From positions 1 through 30,459 of IMG/VR virus record IMGVR_UViG_3300024289_000080: a DNA stretch of 30,459 nucleotides. One strand, 5' to 3'. The DNA comes from a virus. The notes below the pieces were generated by a model. That model saw only the letters and a list, made by a program, of their open reading frames with translations. It was not told the origin of the DNA and did not search any database. The position numbers were made by a program, and so were the translations under genes. The first letter of the stretch is position 1. Each line of letters starts with the position of its first letter. This document shows, in pieces, positions 7,794 to 18,161 of the stretch.

Positions 7794-10700
7794 TTATTGG
7801 TTAACTTGTGACTCAACAAACCTACGATTCGATTTAGTGGTTTCTACACCACCAACAACACCACGTTCACGCTTACGCGCTTCGGCTGGTGCACGGAACA
7901 ACTCAGACATTCCCTGACGCTTGTATCCGTTCCTAACTCTCGACTCTTGCAACTTCTGCCAGTCATCTCGTGCTTCAGCCATTGCTGCTGAGTCACTTGC
8001 TCGAGAGCTTTCAACATAACTTGCTTTAATATCTTTGGCACGTTCTGCATAGAACTTGTCAAACTCGGCAACCACTTTCTGAGTGAATTGTCTGTCTGTA
8101 ACGGTCGAAGTGGGGAGACCAACCAGTTGGAAACCAGCATCAATCATGCTGACTTCATCAGGACTCATCACCAAATCCCCATTGCGCATCGTAATCCCTT
8201 GGGTTGGGAAACGATATGCTTTCATCACATTGGCTACGCCATTAGGCATCGCCATCTCTAGGCCCTTGTAGTAATTGCCTTTGGAAATCAAATCCAATGC
8301 ATCTGCAAACTTCAGCCCCATACTTGCGGCTGGGCCCATCATACCCACCAACATCTTCTCAGCACCGGAGCGGGAAGCCAAGTCAGGTTCAACGAATGGA
8401 CCGAATGGAGACGCAACGTTTTCCATGGACAGCTTCTTGCCCAAAGACTCCAAACCAAAATAAGCAGGCACACCGCGAAGCAACAGGTCAGCGGCAGGGC
8501 CGTCACCTATCATGCGACGTAGTTTGTACTCGTAATCATCGGGTTCATCGGGGTCACCAAACGCTTTCGATGCAAGCCAAGCAATCTGTGAAACAAACGG
8601 CACGCCCAAAGCACCGCCAAGAACTGCCATGTGCGCAACAATGAATTTCAATGAAGCAAACGCTACAGCTCTTTCTTCTTTACTTGCGCCACGGAATGAG
8701 TTGTTAATCAACTTAATCAACATGGACAACTGAATAATTTGGAAGCGTTTGAATTGCCCCAATAAAGAAGCTGTGTTTCCTTGCAGTATGCGAGGCGCAC
8801 TTGTGGAAGTGTATGAACCGTGAGTATTGTCAATAACTTCAGCAGCGTACTTGGTAGCAGCAGCCGTATCACCGTTCTTATAACGCTCAAGGTATCCACG
8901 ATAAGCAGCTACGGCAGCGGCAGCACGATTGATTGACTCAATACGTGTATTGACACCTTTGAGTTTAGCCATGGCTACCTCGAAGGGACCGCGTTCTTCT
9001 GTGCGTGCCTTGATGTCTGTCTCAATACCAATGTCGATCTTACCCATGCCAACCAATGTGTTGAGCATATTGCGCACATCAGAGGGAGCTTGGTTAAAGT
9101 CAATGTGGCCTTCAATCCCAATGTCTTTGGTCAATGGGGCAATATCGCTGTAGGCACGCTTAAGCGCACGACCTGTACGGAAGTAACCAAGACGTCCTGC
9201 CATGTATGGCTGAGAAAGCACCATGGTCTGCACCATCTGCTGGAGATAGAACGCTGGGTTAGTGGACAAAGTCCACAGACTTGTCATGCGTGTTAAGGCA
9301 GTTACCAAGTCGCTGACTGGTTTGTAATCCATACTGAGCGCATTGCGGGCATACAACTCGTTGTACAGGGGGCGTGCTTCTTTCAAATTCTTCTGAGCTT
9401 CGACACGCATTGACTCTAATGAATCAGAGATGGCATCGTTACTTGCCATGGAAGCCAAGAAGTGTGCATCGGCACGGCCACTGGTAGCCAAGTTGCGCAT
9501 CATGTTCTTAGAAGCACCAGCCACATTCTTACGTTGACGGGCACTGGACTCAGCCACAACCATTAGATACAGATCACCAATAGCTTTGGTCAAAGCAGGA
9601 TTAGTATCCTCACCACCGCGCTCAGCCATGCCGCGCAAGCGAGACAGACCATACATTAAATCAGCACCACCTGCGTAAGACGCATGAGCTTCTTTTTCCG
9701 CAGCGTCTTCGGGTTGCACATCATATTGACCAGTTGCGCCCAGTTGAGCAGCAATTTCATCCGCTTCAGCTTGTGTCTCAGCAAATTCCACAACGTAATG
9801 GTTGGGGTCTGAGATGTGGTCTTGCAACCAGTTTTTGGCCTGCTGTGGGTCACCAATGATTGAGTTATCTTTGGTGCGGCTTTCTGTTCCTGAAGCAGCT
9901 TTTTCGTATGCAATAAACTCAGGTGACTTGGCGACCACTACATAGTTTCCGTAGCGTCCAAGGTATGCGTAAGGATTACCGACCTGTACTTGTTGCAAGC
10001 TGGCGATGCGTTTGAGCGCACTTGCCTTTTCTTTGGCAATCTTATCCAACAGATCAGCATCATTGGCTGCAGCTTTTTCGCGTGACTCATATTCACGGTC
10101 GACAGCATCTCTAGCCGCTTGCTTCTTCATTTGCAATGCTTGGTATCCATGCTCAAATACATCTTTAATGAGCTGAGCAGCCGCAGGACTTTGCGCTTGA
10201 ATTTTATTAAACCGTTCTTCAAAGTCTGGGTCGACCTCAAACAACTTAGTACCCACTTGATGTTCACCGGGGTAGTAGCCCCACTTCTTCTCACGAGTGG
10301 AATCAAAAATAAATTCATTGACGCTACCAGAGCCTTCGCCTTTTAGATTGGCAGGCAGTCTGTCATAAGCAGTCAGAATTTTGTTGATGCGGTTTTCAAA
10401 CTGAACACGTGTGGCATACCGAGCGTACTGTGCATCCAAATACTTGGTTGCCGATGGCATAAACTTCTTAGCCATACTGACAATGTCTTCAGTCATTGCC
10501 GCAGAATATAAACCCTTCTTAGCTGCGCTAAGTAGGTTGGTCACAACATTACGAACTGGCTTTCGTAATACCCGTGGTAGTGCGCTGATTACAGTGTCTG
10601 TTGTAGATGGTGCGTTAACACCGAACTTCATAGCCATACCAGTTTTATCTACCAACAATGTAGCATTGCTGTCTAATTCTAGTTTGGGAAGTGTAGTAGC

Positions 10701-13700
10701 CAGTTTATCTACTGGTACAGTAAGTCGACCTTCCACCATACGGGCTTCTTGTTCACCTGCAATTCCATAATACAAGTAACTTCGCATCTGCTCTTCTGTA
10801 ATTTTGTACAGTTCTAGAGCTTGCTGTGCCTTTAAAACATAAGTGTCTACCGCCCTGTCTAAATTCATTTGCAGCCCTGCAGTTTTTACAGGATCAGTGT
10901 TTAAGACTAACTGCAATTGAGCTTCGTTGACCAGATCATCATACCGCGCTATGTGAGAGAGTATTTTTTCAATAGCAAGCGCTGCTTTTTGCTGACCCGT
11001 CTGTCGCAAAATAGCTTCAAACTTAACGAAAGAAACTATAGAGAGTGGATCAGCAATATGGTTTGGTGACCCGCCGGGATCAAAACCTTCAATCTGTTGA
11101 ATAGCGTGTTGGATTTCATGTAGTAATGTAGGCATGTCATCTGGATACTGCCCAGACATTGTTATACGCCCATTGAACGGATCAAAACTGGCATTTTTTG
11201 GTGGCATATCTGCATCAAAAACTAAAGTATAGTCTTTGAGCTGAGGGTACGCTTTAAATAAAGCTGGGTGCTCAAGAACATCCTGCAGCTCGTAGTCGTG
11301 GTCAATTTCGACTCTGTCGTTTTTGAATGGTTTAAATTTGGCATTGGTGTCGGGAATTTCATATTTCCATTTCCCATCTATGCCTTTAAACCAGCCGGTT
11401 TCAACCCACATTTTGTCTTCTGTGGCACCTGCAGCAAACATCAATTTGGCTTTAACCAATTGAGCTTTAAGCTTATCAGTTTCAGCAGGGTCTAAATTAT
11501 AGAATGAACGTTGCCCAGCAATGCCAAACTGTGTGCGATTTGCAGTAGACATGTTGCGCTGTGCGTCTGACATTTCAATTTTTGCAGCACCATAAGCCAT
11601 GTTAACCACGTCTTGTGCAGTCAATTTATCGGTTCTAAAACCAAGCTTACGTGCAATGGCTTGAATGGCTGACCACAAAGTGCGAAACCAAGTAGCTAAC
11701 GGGCCAGTTAACTTTCCTGATGCAGCTGGATCAATACCAGCCAGCATGGATTCTTCAACAAAATATGCCAACAATTCTGCAGGTTTATCTTGAGTTTCAG
11801 TTTGAGCAGCATCTACTCGTGCTTGAGCTTTCTTGGCTATACGGGACTCAAGTGAATTGTCTTTGGATGCAACCCAACGGGCTAACTGCGCAGTAAGTTG
11901 ATCGTAAACAACTTTGGGCAGTAATTTTTCTAAACCCAAATGGGCTCCGACTTCGTGCATAAATTTAGCACGACCTTCGCCTTTACTGATGCGGTTGGCA
12001 ATCAGATACGCAGTGCCGTTTGCTGTAACACCATAAGCACCTTTATTGCCAATAGCTTTGGCAAGGTTCTGTAGGTCTGCTGAATTTGAATTTGCTAAGT
12101 CTTCTAAGCTGCCAACAATAACCAGTTTGCGACCAAGGATGTCTGCACGAATAAAGTCTTTAATGTCTTTGACCAGTTCAGCAGCAGTGTATGGATTAGT
12201 GGCTACACCGTCTTTACCAAACTTGGGGTTTACCGCTTCAGCAGTTCCATCAGTGCCTGTTGTCTCAGGCTTTTCACTGGCCAATACTGTGCCAGCAGGT
12301 TGAGGCTTCTCACCGACAATTTTGACAGCAGCAGCAAGGTTAGCTTGTCCACGGTGGACGAGATCATCCCAACGAGTTTTTTCAGATTTTGCAAGAAGTT
12401 CATATGCGGGTAACTCCGGTGCTAATTGTGATAATGCGGCCCACTCTTCAGCGGGAGTTTTTACTTCTTCGGCTTTGGCTTCTTGCTTGGGCTCGACTTT
12501 GACTTCAGCTTTTCCGGCAGATTTTTTGGGTTTGGCGTTTCCTTTGCCCACCTTTTTGCCACCTCCGGCTGGTTCGCGAACATTTCCCTCATCTGCGCTT
12601 TCGACTTGAACGGCATTCTCATCTCCTTCTTCGGTTACAGCAGCTTCGCCTTTGGCTCTGCGTTTCTCTTGGCCTTTGGCATAGTCTGCCCACAGCTTCT
12701 GAAGCTGTTCTGCTTTGGCAGCACGACGTGGGTCTTTAGGAGGCATTGCTTCCAACTCAGCCTGTAGTTTTTCAACTTTGGCAAAGAACGCAGCACCTTC
12801 ACTATCTACAGCACCTTGGCTACCACCAGCGGTGGACACCATGCCCATGGTCTGACCCTCAGCGTTTTCTTTACCGCCAAGTTCTTCTTGGAGCTTGGCT
12901 CCAGGTTTGCCTTCTTGTTCTCCAGCTTCAAGTTCTTCTGCTAATGATGCGGCAGATTGCTCTTCACCTTCGTAACGAGTATTATATAGACCAGCCAACT
13001 CACCTTGACCAATGCCATCGGGGAATTCAGGTGCTCTATATGCAGCAGCGGCTTCGACAAAACGTGCGGCAAACGCAGGGTCTACTACTTGGAATTCGCC
13101 ATCGACCAACTTAACGCCCATGCGTTCCAGTTGTTTTTCAACAGCGTCAACTTTAAGTCCTGTGTACGCTGCAATATCTGCATGACGAAACTGCTCAAGC
13201 AAAGCCAAGCGAAGGATTTCTGCACGCTTTTCAGCGGGTACAGTATTAGTCCGGTTTTGGATTGGGGCCAAAACACGTAGCAGCAAATCAGAGATTAGCT
13301 GGACGCGACGCTCGCTTGAGATGTGGCTAAGGTCGGTTGAGTAGAAGCTGATGCGGGGGTCGTATGTGCGTGGGCCATTCTGTACAGATTGTTGATCCAC
13401 GTTGGGTGTACCGGCTTGCTGGGATTGACCGGATGTTTCCCCGCCACCCAAAGCGCTTTGGCTGGCTTGTTCACTTGTAGCTCCAGTTACTTGCGACGGC
13501 GCGTTACCATTGCCAACATTGGCATCTGCACTGGTGCCAGTCCGTATTCCTTCTCCTGATAACTGTCCAGTTTGGAGACCAAGCGATCCTTCAGGGACAC
13601 TTCCTGATTGGACGGATTGAACTCCGCTGGGTTGTACAGTCCCATCTGCTGTTGTAGTTGTTTCTCCTGTTCCGCCTTCGACTGGAACTGTTCCCAGCCC

Positions 13701-15557
13701 GGTAGTTGTTTGCAGTGGCAGTTTTCCATCTTTAGCTCCTTTTTCCGCTTTAGCGGTTTGTGCTGCGATAAATCCATCTGTATCTTGACCAGTAATGGCT
13801 TCGTAGATGGCGTTGAGTTGCTCCAGTTGATTACCTTTGGTAGTCGTCGAGAGTTTGTTAAGAATCTGTACGGCCTCATCCAGTGATTGCACATGGTCAA
13901 TCTGGAACTTGGTCATGGTTTTACCCAAGGCGGCTATGGCTTTTTCAGCGGAACCGCGTGGGTTTGTGGCATTAAAACTGAAGCTGACCAATGGGCTTGG
14001 CTTTTCAGGTGTTGCAAACGCTTTGTTTGCTTGCACGATTGCTTTAGCAATCTGCTGCACATGAGGGGGCAGTGTATTGAATACATCTGCAAACCGGTTA
14101 CCAAACGGTGCAATACGTGGGCCAGTAATTGTCTGACCAAAAATGCTTACCGTATCAGGTGAGTACTCGGATGCCAGCACACCAAGAACATCGTCACGCT
14201 TGGCTTGTTGCTGTTGAGCAATTTCAGCTTGTTGATTTTGTGCTGCAGCAGCTTGAGACTGCTGAGCAATATCAGTTGTACCACCTGTGACGACAGGCGG
14301 TGTCATGTTTGCCACTTGGGCTTTGAGTGCTTTGTACTCTTGCTGTTCTTCAGGTGTAAAGAAACGACCTTCAGTGGCTGGAATTTTTAATGGTTGACCA
14401 TCGGGGCCTTCCACGGTGCGTGCAGGTGTGCCTCTACCGATTGCTTCCAACTCAGCCAAACGTGCCATGGGGTCTGGGTGGTTTGCTGGCGTAATAGGGG
14501 GCGTAACGGGTGGGGCTACATTGGCAGTAGGTGTACCACTAACTTCTGGTTGATTAAAGGCTTGCTGAATATCGTTAGTCGCAGGAGTGCTTCTACGCCA
14601 ACCTCCAAGGCCACCACCCATCAAACCGCCAAGGGTTGCACCACCAATAAACGATTCTTTATATCGCTCAAGCGCTTCAGGATCAGTAAGTGTCGCGTTG
14701 GGGTCAACGGCCATACGGCCTGCTTGATTCAATACTTCTTGCCCAGTTTCAGAAATACCTTCTTTCAGTCCAACACCAGTGGCTGTAGCAGTAGTACGAG
14801 CCGCAGCACCCAAGAGACCGCCCGGACGATCAAGTAAATTGATTGTGTTCTTAAATGCACTTCCGCGCATTAACGCAGTGTCAACACCTAAAGCATTTAA
14901 ACCTGCATAAGGAATAGCCAATGCCCCAGCAGCCAATAAATCTGTCTTGCCACTTTGCTCACGTTGGTTACTCAGAATGTCGCCAACAGCAGATGGATAT
15001 GATGCAGCTACGCCGCCAACAGTAGACCCAAGATCAAGAGCTTTTTTGGCAGCCAATGCTTCTTCAGCAGTTTTAGCCCCAGCCAACGCAGCACGAGTAC
15101 CAGACATTACGCCACGAGCAATCAAACCGCCTGTTAGAGCTTCAGCAGCATACGGAGCAGATTGGATGGCTAAGTTTTTTGCATAGCTTCCAAAGTCACC
15201 GACACCTTGAACGTCTTTCCATTCGGTAACAGCGCCCTTGGCTTTTGCACGAGCTTCGGCAACATCAGCCTCCATCTCGTTTGTTCTACGCTGGTCTTCC
15301 AGCCAACTGCTAGTTTTATTCAAGCCAGCAGCTTTAGTTACAGCCTCACCGACACCATATAGCCCCGCTTGGTATCGATCGATAGAGGATGAAAACTGTT
15401 GCCCAGTTACTCCACGGTTAGGATTGCCCACTCCCAGAGAGTTTGCAGCATCAAGAACTGATGTGCCTGTTGTTTTTGCAAACCAATCAACGATGTCCGC
15501 ATCAGACGCATCTTTTGCGTCAGGATACATCTGACGAATCTGGGCTATAGACGGCAT
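7794..15557 (-). CDS. Giant polyvalent internal virion / genome-ejection protein
   Basis: At 2587 residues this one gene fills a quarter of the window. The N-terminus (IRQMYPDAKDASDADIVDWF) resembles the short signature opening many phage ejection proteins. Residues up to about 320 are Gly/Ala-rich with amphipathic or membrane-active stretches. Low-complexity Gln, Gly/Ser and Lys/Glu regions follow to about 1100. Two zincin-like segments come next: HEVGAH (1201-1206, one residue longer than HExxH) and canonical HEIQH (1480-1484) with downstream EQEARMVEGR, as in large-polyvalent-protein peptidase domains. The C-terminal third has TNPAFYLQQM, GQFKRFQIIQL and DLLLRGVP, resembling PLxRG-type proteins. 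It is likely packaged and injected with DNA. No lysozyme or transglycosylase motif was recognised. The gene starts 5 bases after the preceding stop. Confidence 0.88.
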   Translation of the reverse strand: MPSIAQIRQMYPDAKDASDADIVDWFAKTTGTSVLDAANSLGVGNPNRGVTGQQFSSSIDRYQAGLYGVGEAVTKAAGLNKTSSWLEDQRRTNEMEADVAEARAKAKGAVTEWKDVQGVGDFGSYAKNLAIQSAPYAAEALTGGLIARGVMSGTRAALAGAKTAEEALAAKKALDLGSTVGGVAASYPSAVGDILSNQREQSGKTDLLAAGALAIPYAGLNALGVDTALMRGSAFKNTINLLDRPGGLLGAAARTTATATGVGLKEGISETGQEVLNQAGRMAVDPNATLTDPEALERYKESFIGGATLGGLMGGGLGGWRRSTPATNDIQQAFNQPEVSGTPTANVAPPVTPPITPANHPDPMARLAELEAIGRGTPARTVEGPDGQPLKIPATEGRFFTPEEQQEYKALKAQVANMTPPVVTGGTTDIAQQSQAAAAQNQQAEIAQQQQAKRDDVLGVLASEYSPDTVSIFGQTITGPRIAPFGNRFADVFNTLPPHVQQIAKAIVQANKAFATPEKPSPLVSFSFNATNPRGSAEKAIAALGKTMTKFQIDHVQSLDEAVQILNKLSTTTKGNQLEQLNAIYEAITGQDTDGFIAAQTAKAEKGAKDGKLPLQTTTGLGTVPVEGGTGETTTTADGTVQPSGVQSVQSGSVPEGSLGLQTGQLSGEGIRTGTSADANVGNGNAPSQVTGATSEQASQSALGGGETSGQSQQAGTPNVDQQSVQNGPRTYDPRISFYSTDLSHISSERRVQLISDLLLRVLAPIQNRTNTVPAEKRAEILRLALLEQFRHADIAAYTGLKVDAVEKQLERMGVKLVDGEFQVVDPAFAARFVEAAAAYRAPEFPDGIGQGELAGLYNTRYEGEEQSAASLAEELEAGEQEGKPGAKLQEELGGKENAEGQTMGMVSTAGGSQGAVDSEGAAFFAKVEKLQAELEAMPPKDPRRAAKAEQLQKLWADYAKGQEKRRAKGEAAVTEEGDENAVQVESADEGNVREPAGGGKKVGKGNAKPKKSAGKAEVKVEPKQEAKAEEVKTPAEEWAALSQLAPELPAYELLAKSEKTRWDDLVHRGQANLAAAVKIVGEKPQPAGTVLASEKPETTGTDGTAEAVNPKFGKDGVATNPYTAAELVKDIKDFIRADILGRKLVIVGSLEDLANSNSADLQNLAKAIGNKGAYGVTANGTAYLIANRISKGEGRAKFMHEVGAHLGLEKLLPKVVYDQLTAQLARWVASKDNSLESRIAKKAQARVDAAQTETQDKPAELLAYFVEESMLAGIDPAASGKLTGPLATWFRTLWSAIQAIARKLGFRTDKLTAQDVVNMAYGAAKIEMSDAQRNMSTANRTQFGIAGQRSFYNLDPAETDKLKAQLVKAKLMFAAGATEDKMWVETGWFKGIDGKWKYEIPDTNAKFKPFKNDRVEIDHDYELQDVLEHPALFKAYPQLKDYTLVFDADMPPKNASFDPFNGRITMSGQYPDDMPTLLHEIQHAIQQIEGFDPGGSPNHIADPLSIVSFVKFEAILRQTGQQKAALAIEKILSHIARYDDLVNEAQLQLVLNTDPVKTAGLQMNLDRAVDTYVLKAQQALELYKITEEQMRSYLYYGIAGEQEARMVEGRLTVPVDKLATTLPKLELDSNATLLVDKTGMAMKFGVNAPSTTDTVISALPRVLRKPVRNVVTNLLSAAKKGLYSAAMTEDIVSMAKKFMPSATKYLDAQYARYATRVQFENRINKILTAYDRLPANLKGEGSGSVNEFIFDSTREKKWGYYPGEHQVGTKLFEVDPDFEERFNKIQAQSPAAAQLIKDVFEHGYQALQMKKQAARDAVDREYESREKAAANDADLLDKIAKEKASALKRIASLQQVQVGNPYAYLGRYGNYVVVAKSPEFIAYEKAASGTESRTKDNSIIGDPQQAKNWLQDHISDPNHYVVEFAETQAEADEIAAQLGATGQYDVQPEDAAEKEAHASYAGGADLMYGLSRLRGMAERGGEDTNPALTKAIGDLYLMVVAESSARQRKNVAGASKNMMRNLATSGRADAHFLASMASNDAISDSLESMRVEAQKNLKEARPLYNELYARNALSMDYKPVSDLVTALTRMTSLWTLSTNPAFYLQQMVQTMVLSQPYMAGRLGYFRTGRALKRAYSDIAPLTKDIGIEGHIDFNQAPSDVRNMLNTLVGMGKIDIGIETDIKARTEERGPFEVAMAKLKGVNTRIESINRAAAAVAAYRGYLERYKNGDTAAATKYAAEVIDNTHGSYTSTSAPRILQGNTASLLGQFKRFQIIQLSMLIKLINNSFRGASKEERAVAFASLKFIVAHMAVLGGALGVPFVSQIAWLASKAFGDPDEPDDYEYKLRRMIGDGPAADLLLRGVPAYFGLESLGKKLSMENVASPFGPFVEPDLASRSGAEKMLVGMMGPAASMGLKFADALDLISKGNYYKGLEMAMPNGVANVMKAYRFPTQGITMRNGDLVMSPDEVSMIDAGFQLVGLPTSTVTDRQFTQKVVAEFDKFYAERAKDIKASYVESSRASDSAAMAEARDDWQKLQESRVRNGYKRQGMSELFRAPAEARKRERGVVGGVETTKSNRRFVESQVNQ

Positions 15558-15562
15558 GTTAC

Positions 15563-17101
15563 TTAAGCTCCGGTAGCTGAGAAACGAGTCAATCCAGATG
15601 TTCGGGATTTGCCCGACATAATAGCATCTCGTTCAAGCATTAAGCGCAATTTATTTTCTTCAGAGGTTCCTTCCAGCTGAAGTCGCTCGTTGATTTCTTT
15701 CAAGCGCACACGCTGAGCTGTGTCTAAGCCACCAAGTGGAGCATTAGTAGTTGGGGCCCCAATAGGTGCATGAGAGCCAGAAGTAGTTGGTAACGCTGCA
15801 GAAGGTTTAGCTTTCGTGATACCGGCGGCTTGCCCTGCTGGTGGCAGCTTTTCCATGGTATCAATCTCGTTCAGAGCCTTAAACTTTTCCTCAACAGTCA
15901 TGTCCTTATTGCCAATAACTGATGCACGCAGAGCTCCAAACTTTGAGTCTACGGGTGTAGTGGCAGTATCGCCTTCAGAAGCACGGGCTTGCGCAGCTTT
16001 AAGAATAGTAGGATCAGTAATTTTCTGACCGTTTAAATCGTACGCAGTGACGACAGGTACTTTGTCTTTGTTGCGTGAGATCGAGATCGTAATAGGCATT
16101 TTGCCTAGTGGCTGACCATTCTTGTCTTTACCGAGGTCAACCTGAATAAGTTTATCAGTGACTTTGCCTTCACCAATAGCGCCAGCATGAGCACGTGCGT
16201 AAGCTGCATTGGCTGTATTAAGAGCAATTTTTGATGGTACAAGCGCAGCTTCACTTGCTGCCTGAGACGTGAGCGCAGCGCCATGAGCTTCTTGATAACC
16301 AATTGTGCTCTTGGTTTTGTAAAACTCTTGCAAGTCCTTGGCGTTAGTAAACACGCCAGCGGTAAGCATACCTTGCATGGCGTTGTGTTGGATTCGTTTA
16401 CCAAGCACATCAGTTAAGCCATTTAAAATGTCATCGTGGTCTGACAAGCGTTCAATAACTTTACCTTTAGCGTCTTTAATAACAAGTTCATTTCCAATAA
16501 CGGACGCTGTATGTCCTGTTAATTTTGTAAATTCAGAACCATATTTTGTGACAGTGCCACTTATACCATTGGTCTTTAGTTCACTTTGAACTTCATCCCG
16601 CAGTGCTGGAATCTTGTCTTTCAACGTATTCATGTACGTATCAAACGCAGCTTCTTTTTTTGCAGCACGTTTGTAAGCATCAATTTCCAGCTCGCCTTTT
16701 TCCAGGCCTTGCATTTTTCCAAGGACTTCAGCGCCTTTTGTGGCGCTAATACCCATGATTTTATTTCTGTAGTCTTGCATAGCCTGATCGCGGCTATACA
16801 ATTTTTGCGTTGGAAACGCTTCTGTAGGGTTGGCAGACAGTGCTGGTTGGGCACCTTCTTCTTGTGGGCCTCTGGAGCCTCCGGCTGTTCTCCATGCTTC
16901 GGGAGTACCTGCTCGGCCTAACGTGTCTGCGTAGGCTTTATCAAGTTCATTTTCCTTTTGGATTTCCGCCATTTTGGCGTCGTGCAGTTCCTGCAGTCGT
17001 TTTGCTTCTGCATCACGACGTTCTTCTTCGCCTAAACGAAAATAGGTATCAACGCCAGCTTTGGCAGCGCCGCCAGCGAATGCGCCAAAATTAAACCCCA
17101 T
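15563..17101 (-). CDS. Internal virion protein, Ala-rich coiled coil
   Basis: The 512-residue product has a short Gly/Ala-rich N-terminus (MGFNFGAFAGGAAKAG). A long charged helix follows (about residues 22-60, RRDAEAKRLQELHDAKMAEI), then Ala-, Lys- and Ser-rich segments typical of podovirus internal core proteins. There is no catalytic motif. AAGGTGAT precedes the ATG by 5 bases, and the start overlaps the S74 gene by 11 bases in another frame. Placed between that gene and the giant ejection protein, it probably forms part of the ejected core/channel complex. The role is inferred from position and composition; I cannot name the family. Confidence 0.78.
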   Translation of the reverse strand: MGFNFGAFAGGAAKAGVDTYFRLGEEERRDAEAKRLQELHDAKMAEIQKENELDKAYADTLGRAGTPEAWRTAGGSRGPQEEGAQPALSANPTEAFPTQKLYSRDQAMQDYRNKIMGISATKGAEVLGKMQGLEKGELEIDAYKRAAKKEAAFDTYMNTLKDKIPALRDEVQSELKTNGISGTVTKYGSEFTKLTGHTASVIGNELVIKDAKGKVIERLSDHDDILNGLTDVLGKRIQHNAMQGMLTAGVFTNAKDLQEFYKTKSTIGYQEAHGAALTSQAASEAALVPSKIALNTANAAYARAHAGAIGEGKVTDKLIQVDLGKDKNGQPLGKMPITISISRNKDKVPVVTAYDLNGQKITDPTILKAAQARASEGDTATTPVDSKFGALRASVIGNKDMTVEEKFKALNEIDTMEKLPPAGQAAGITKAKPSAALPTTSGSHAPIGAPTTNAPLGGLDTAQRVRLKEINERLQLEGTSEENKLRLMLERDAIMSGKSRTSGLTRFSATGA

Positions 17102-18161
17102 GATTCATCACCTTATCATAGTCAACAAGTTTGTATCCATCCATGTGGGTGGTTACAGCCTCAGGCAAGATGGGTTCAACGTCTTGCGCCATCACACCGA
17201 TTTGAATGCCGTGGCCCCATGTGTCGCGATACTCTGGTTTGTATTCAAACGCATACAAGGGGAAGCCATTGGTCAGTGTGCCAATCTGGTAAACATTTTC
17301 TTTAATGTTAATGTCTGAGCCAAAGAGCGCAGCAGCACCTGTTGGGTTCTTAATAGCCGCAGCACCAAGCGTTCCAAACATACTTCCAAAGCCAGCAGAC
17401 GCATTTGAATCAGCAGAATATTTTTCCAAATCGGCTTTATATTTGCTAACGCCAAGGTTACCAACATTGTTCCAGCCTCCCATGGCAGTAGACGTTGCAC
17501 TATTCAACGCACCAGATGCAGATGTCGTACCAGCCAAAGCTTTACCAGTAGCGTCAATACCAGCTGTACCAGAACTCACAGCAGAATTAGATGACGCAAG
17601 AGACTGCGCAGGAAGACCGGCAGCCATATTAAATACTTGAGCTTGTTTTGCTAAACCAAGTTGCTTGGCTGCTTCGCGTGTTTGCGTACCGGCTTGGGCT
17701 TTTGCCAAAGCAGCGGCAACGTTATTAGCATTGAATCCTGCACCAGAACGACCAGATGTTGGATCAATACCATAAGCACGATCCCTATTAACCTGTGTTT
17801 GACGCGCAACTTCTTGTGCACTGGCAATATCGCCAACGGCTTGGCTTGCCATTTGTTCTTGGTAGCCTGCTTCGTTATATTTGTTAGCGTCTTCAATTAT
17901 TTTTCTACCTGCAGAGAAGCCAACATCTTCGTAGATGGAGCGGTCTGTCATGGCATTTTTAAGTTGAAACTCACTAGCTCTTTTATCCATTGCCCACACT
18001 TCATCAGCACGGGAATTTTCTTTTTCCATCTGCTTGAGCAGAGTAGGATAAATATCCGTTTTAAAAGTTGTCCACATTTCTGTTGACAAATCAGACATTT
18101 GTTTTTCTGCGATACCGATATTAGGATCGGGCGCAGGAGCAGAGCCACCCCAGAATGACAT
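17091..18161 (-). CDS. Virion protein with C-terminal S74 intramolecular chaperone peptidase domain
   Basis: This is a 356-residue protein. The first 280 residues are helical and Ala/Ser/Gln-rich like an internal virion protein. The last 75 are a Peptidase_S74 domain with the self-cleavage dyad S282 and K287 (SDINIK), YAFEYKPEYRD, IGVMAQDVEPILPEAV and GYKLVDYDKV. In tail spikes this domain folds the trimer and then cuts itself off before the Ser. Here cleavage would remove nearly the whole domain. Translation is coupled to the upstream gene by TAATG, with AGAGGTGA just before it. The combination of an internal-type body and an S74 tail suggests trimeric assembly of a tail or core component. 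Confidence 0.88.
   Translation of the reverse strand: MSFWGGSAPAPDPNIGIAEKQMSDLSTEMWTTFKTDIYPTLLKQMEKENSRADEVWAMDKRASEFQLKNAMTDRSIYEDVGFSAGRKIIEDANKYNEAGYQEQMASQAVGDIASAQEVARQTQVNRDRAYGIDPTSGRSGAGFNANNVAAALAKAQAGTQTREAAKQLGLAKQAQVFNMAAGLPAQSLASSNSAVSSGTAGIDATGKALAGTTSASGALNSATSTAMGGWNNVGNLGVSKYKADLEKYSADSNASAGFGSMFGTLGAAAIKNPTGAAALFGSDINIKENVYQIGTLTNGFPLYAFEYKPEYRDTWGHGIQIGVMAQDVEPILPEAVTTHMDGYKLVDYDKVMNHGV

Noticed and set aside
11940-11960. HEVGAH as a canonical HExxH protease motif
   Set aside because: There are three residues between Glu and the second His, so only the later HEIQH fits the canonical pattern; I report the first only as zincin-like.
12046-15186. Many plus-strand frames opposite the giant gene
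   Set aside because: The giant frame is continuous with recognisable segments; the others are antisense shadows arising from Ala/Gln-rich codon bias.
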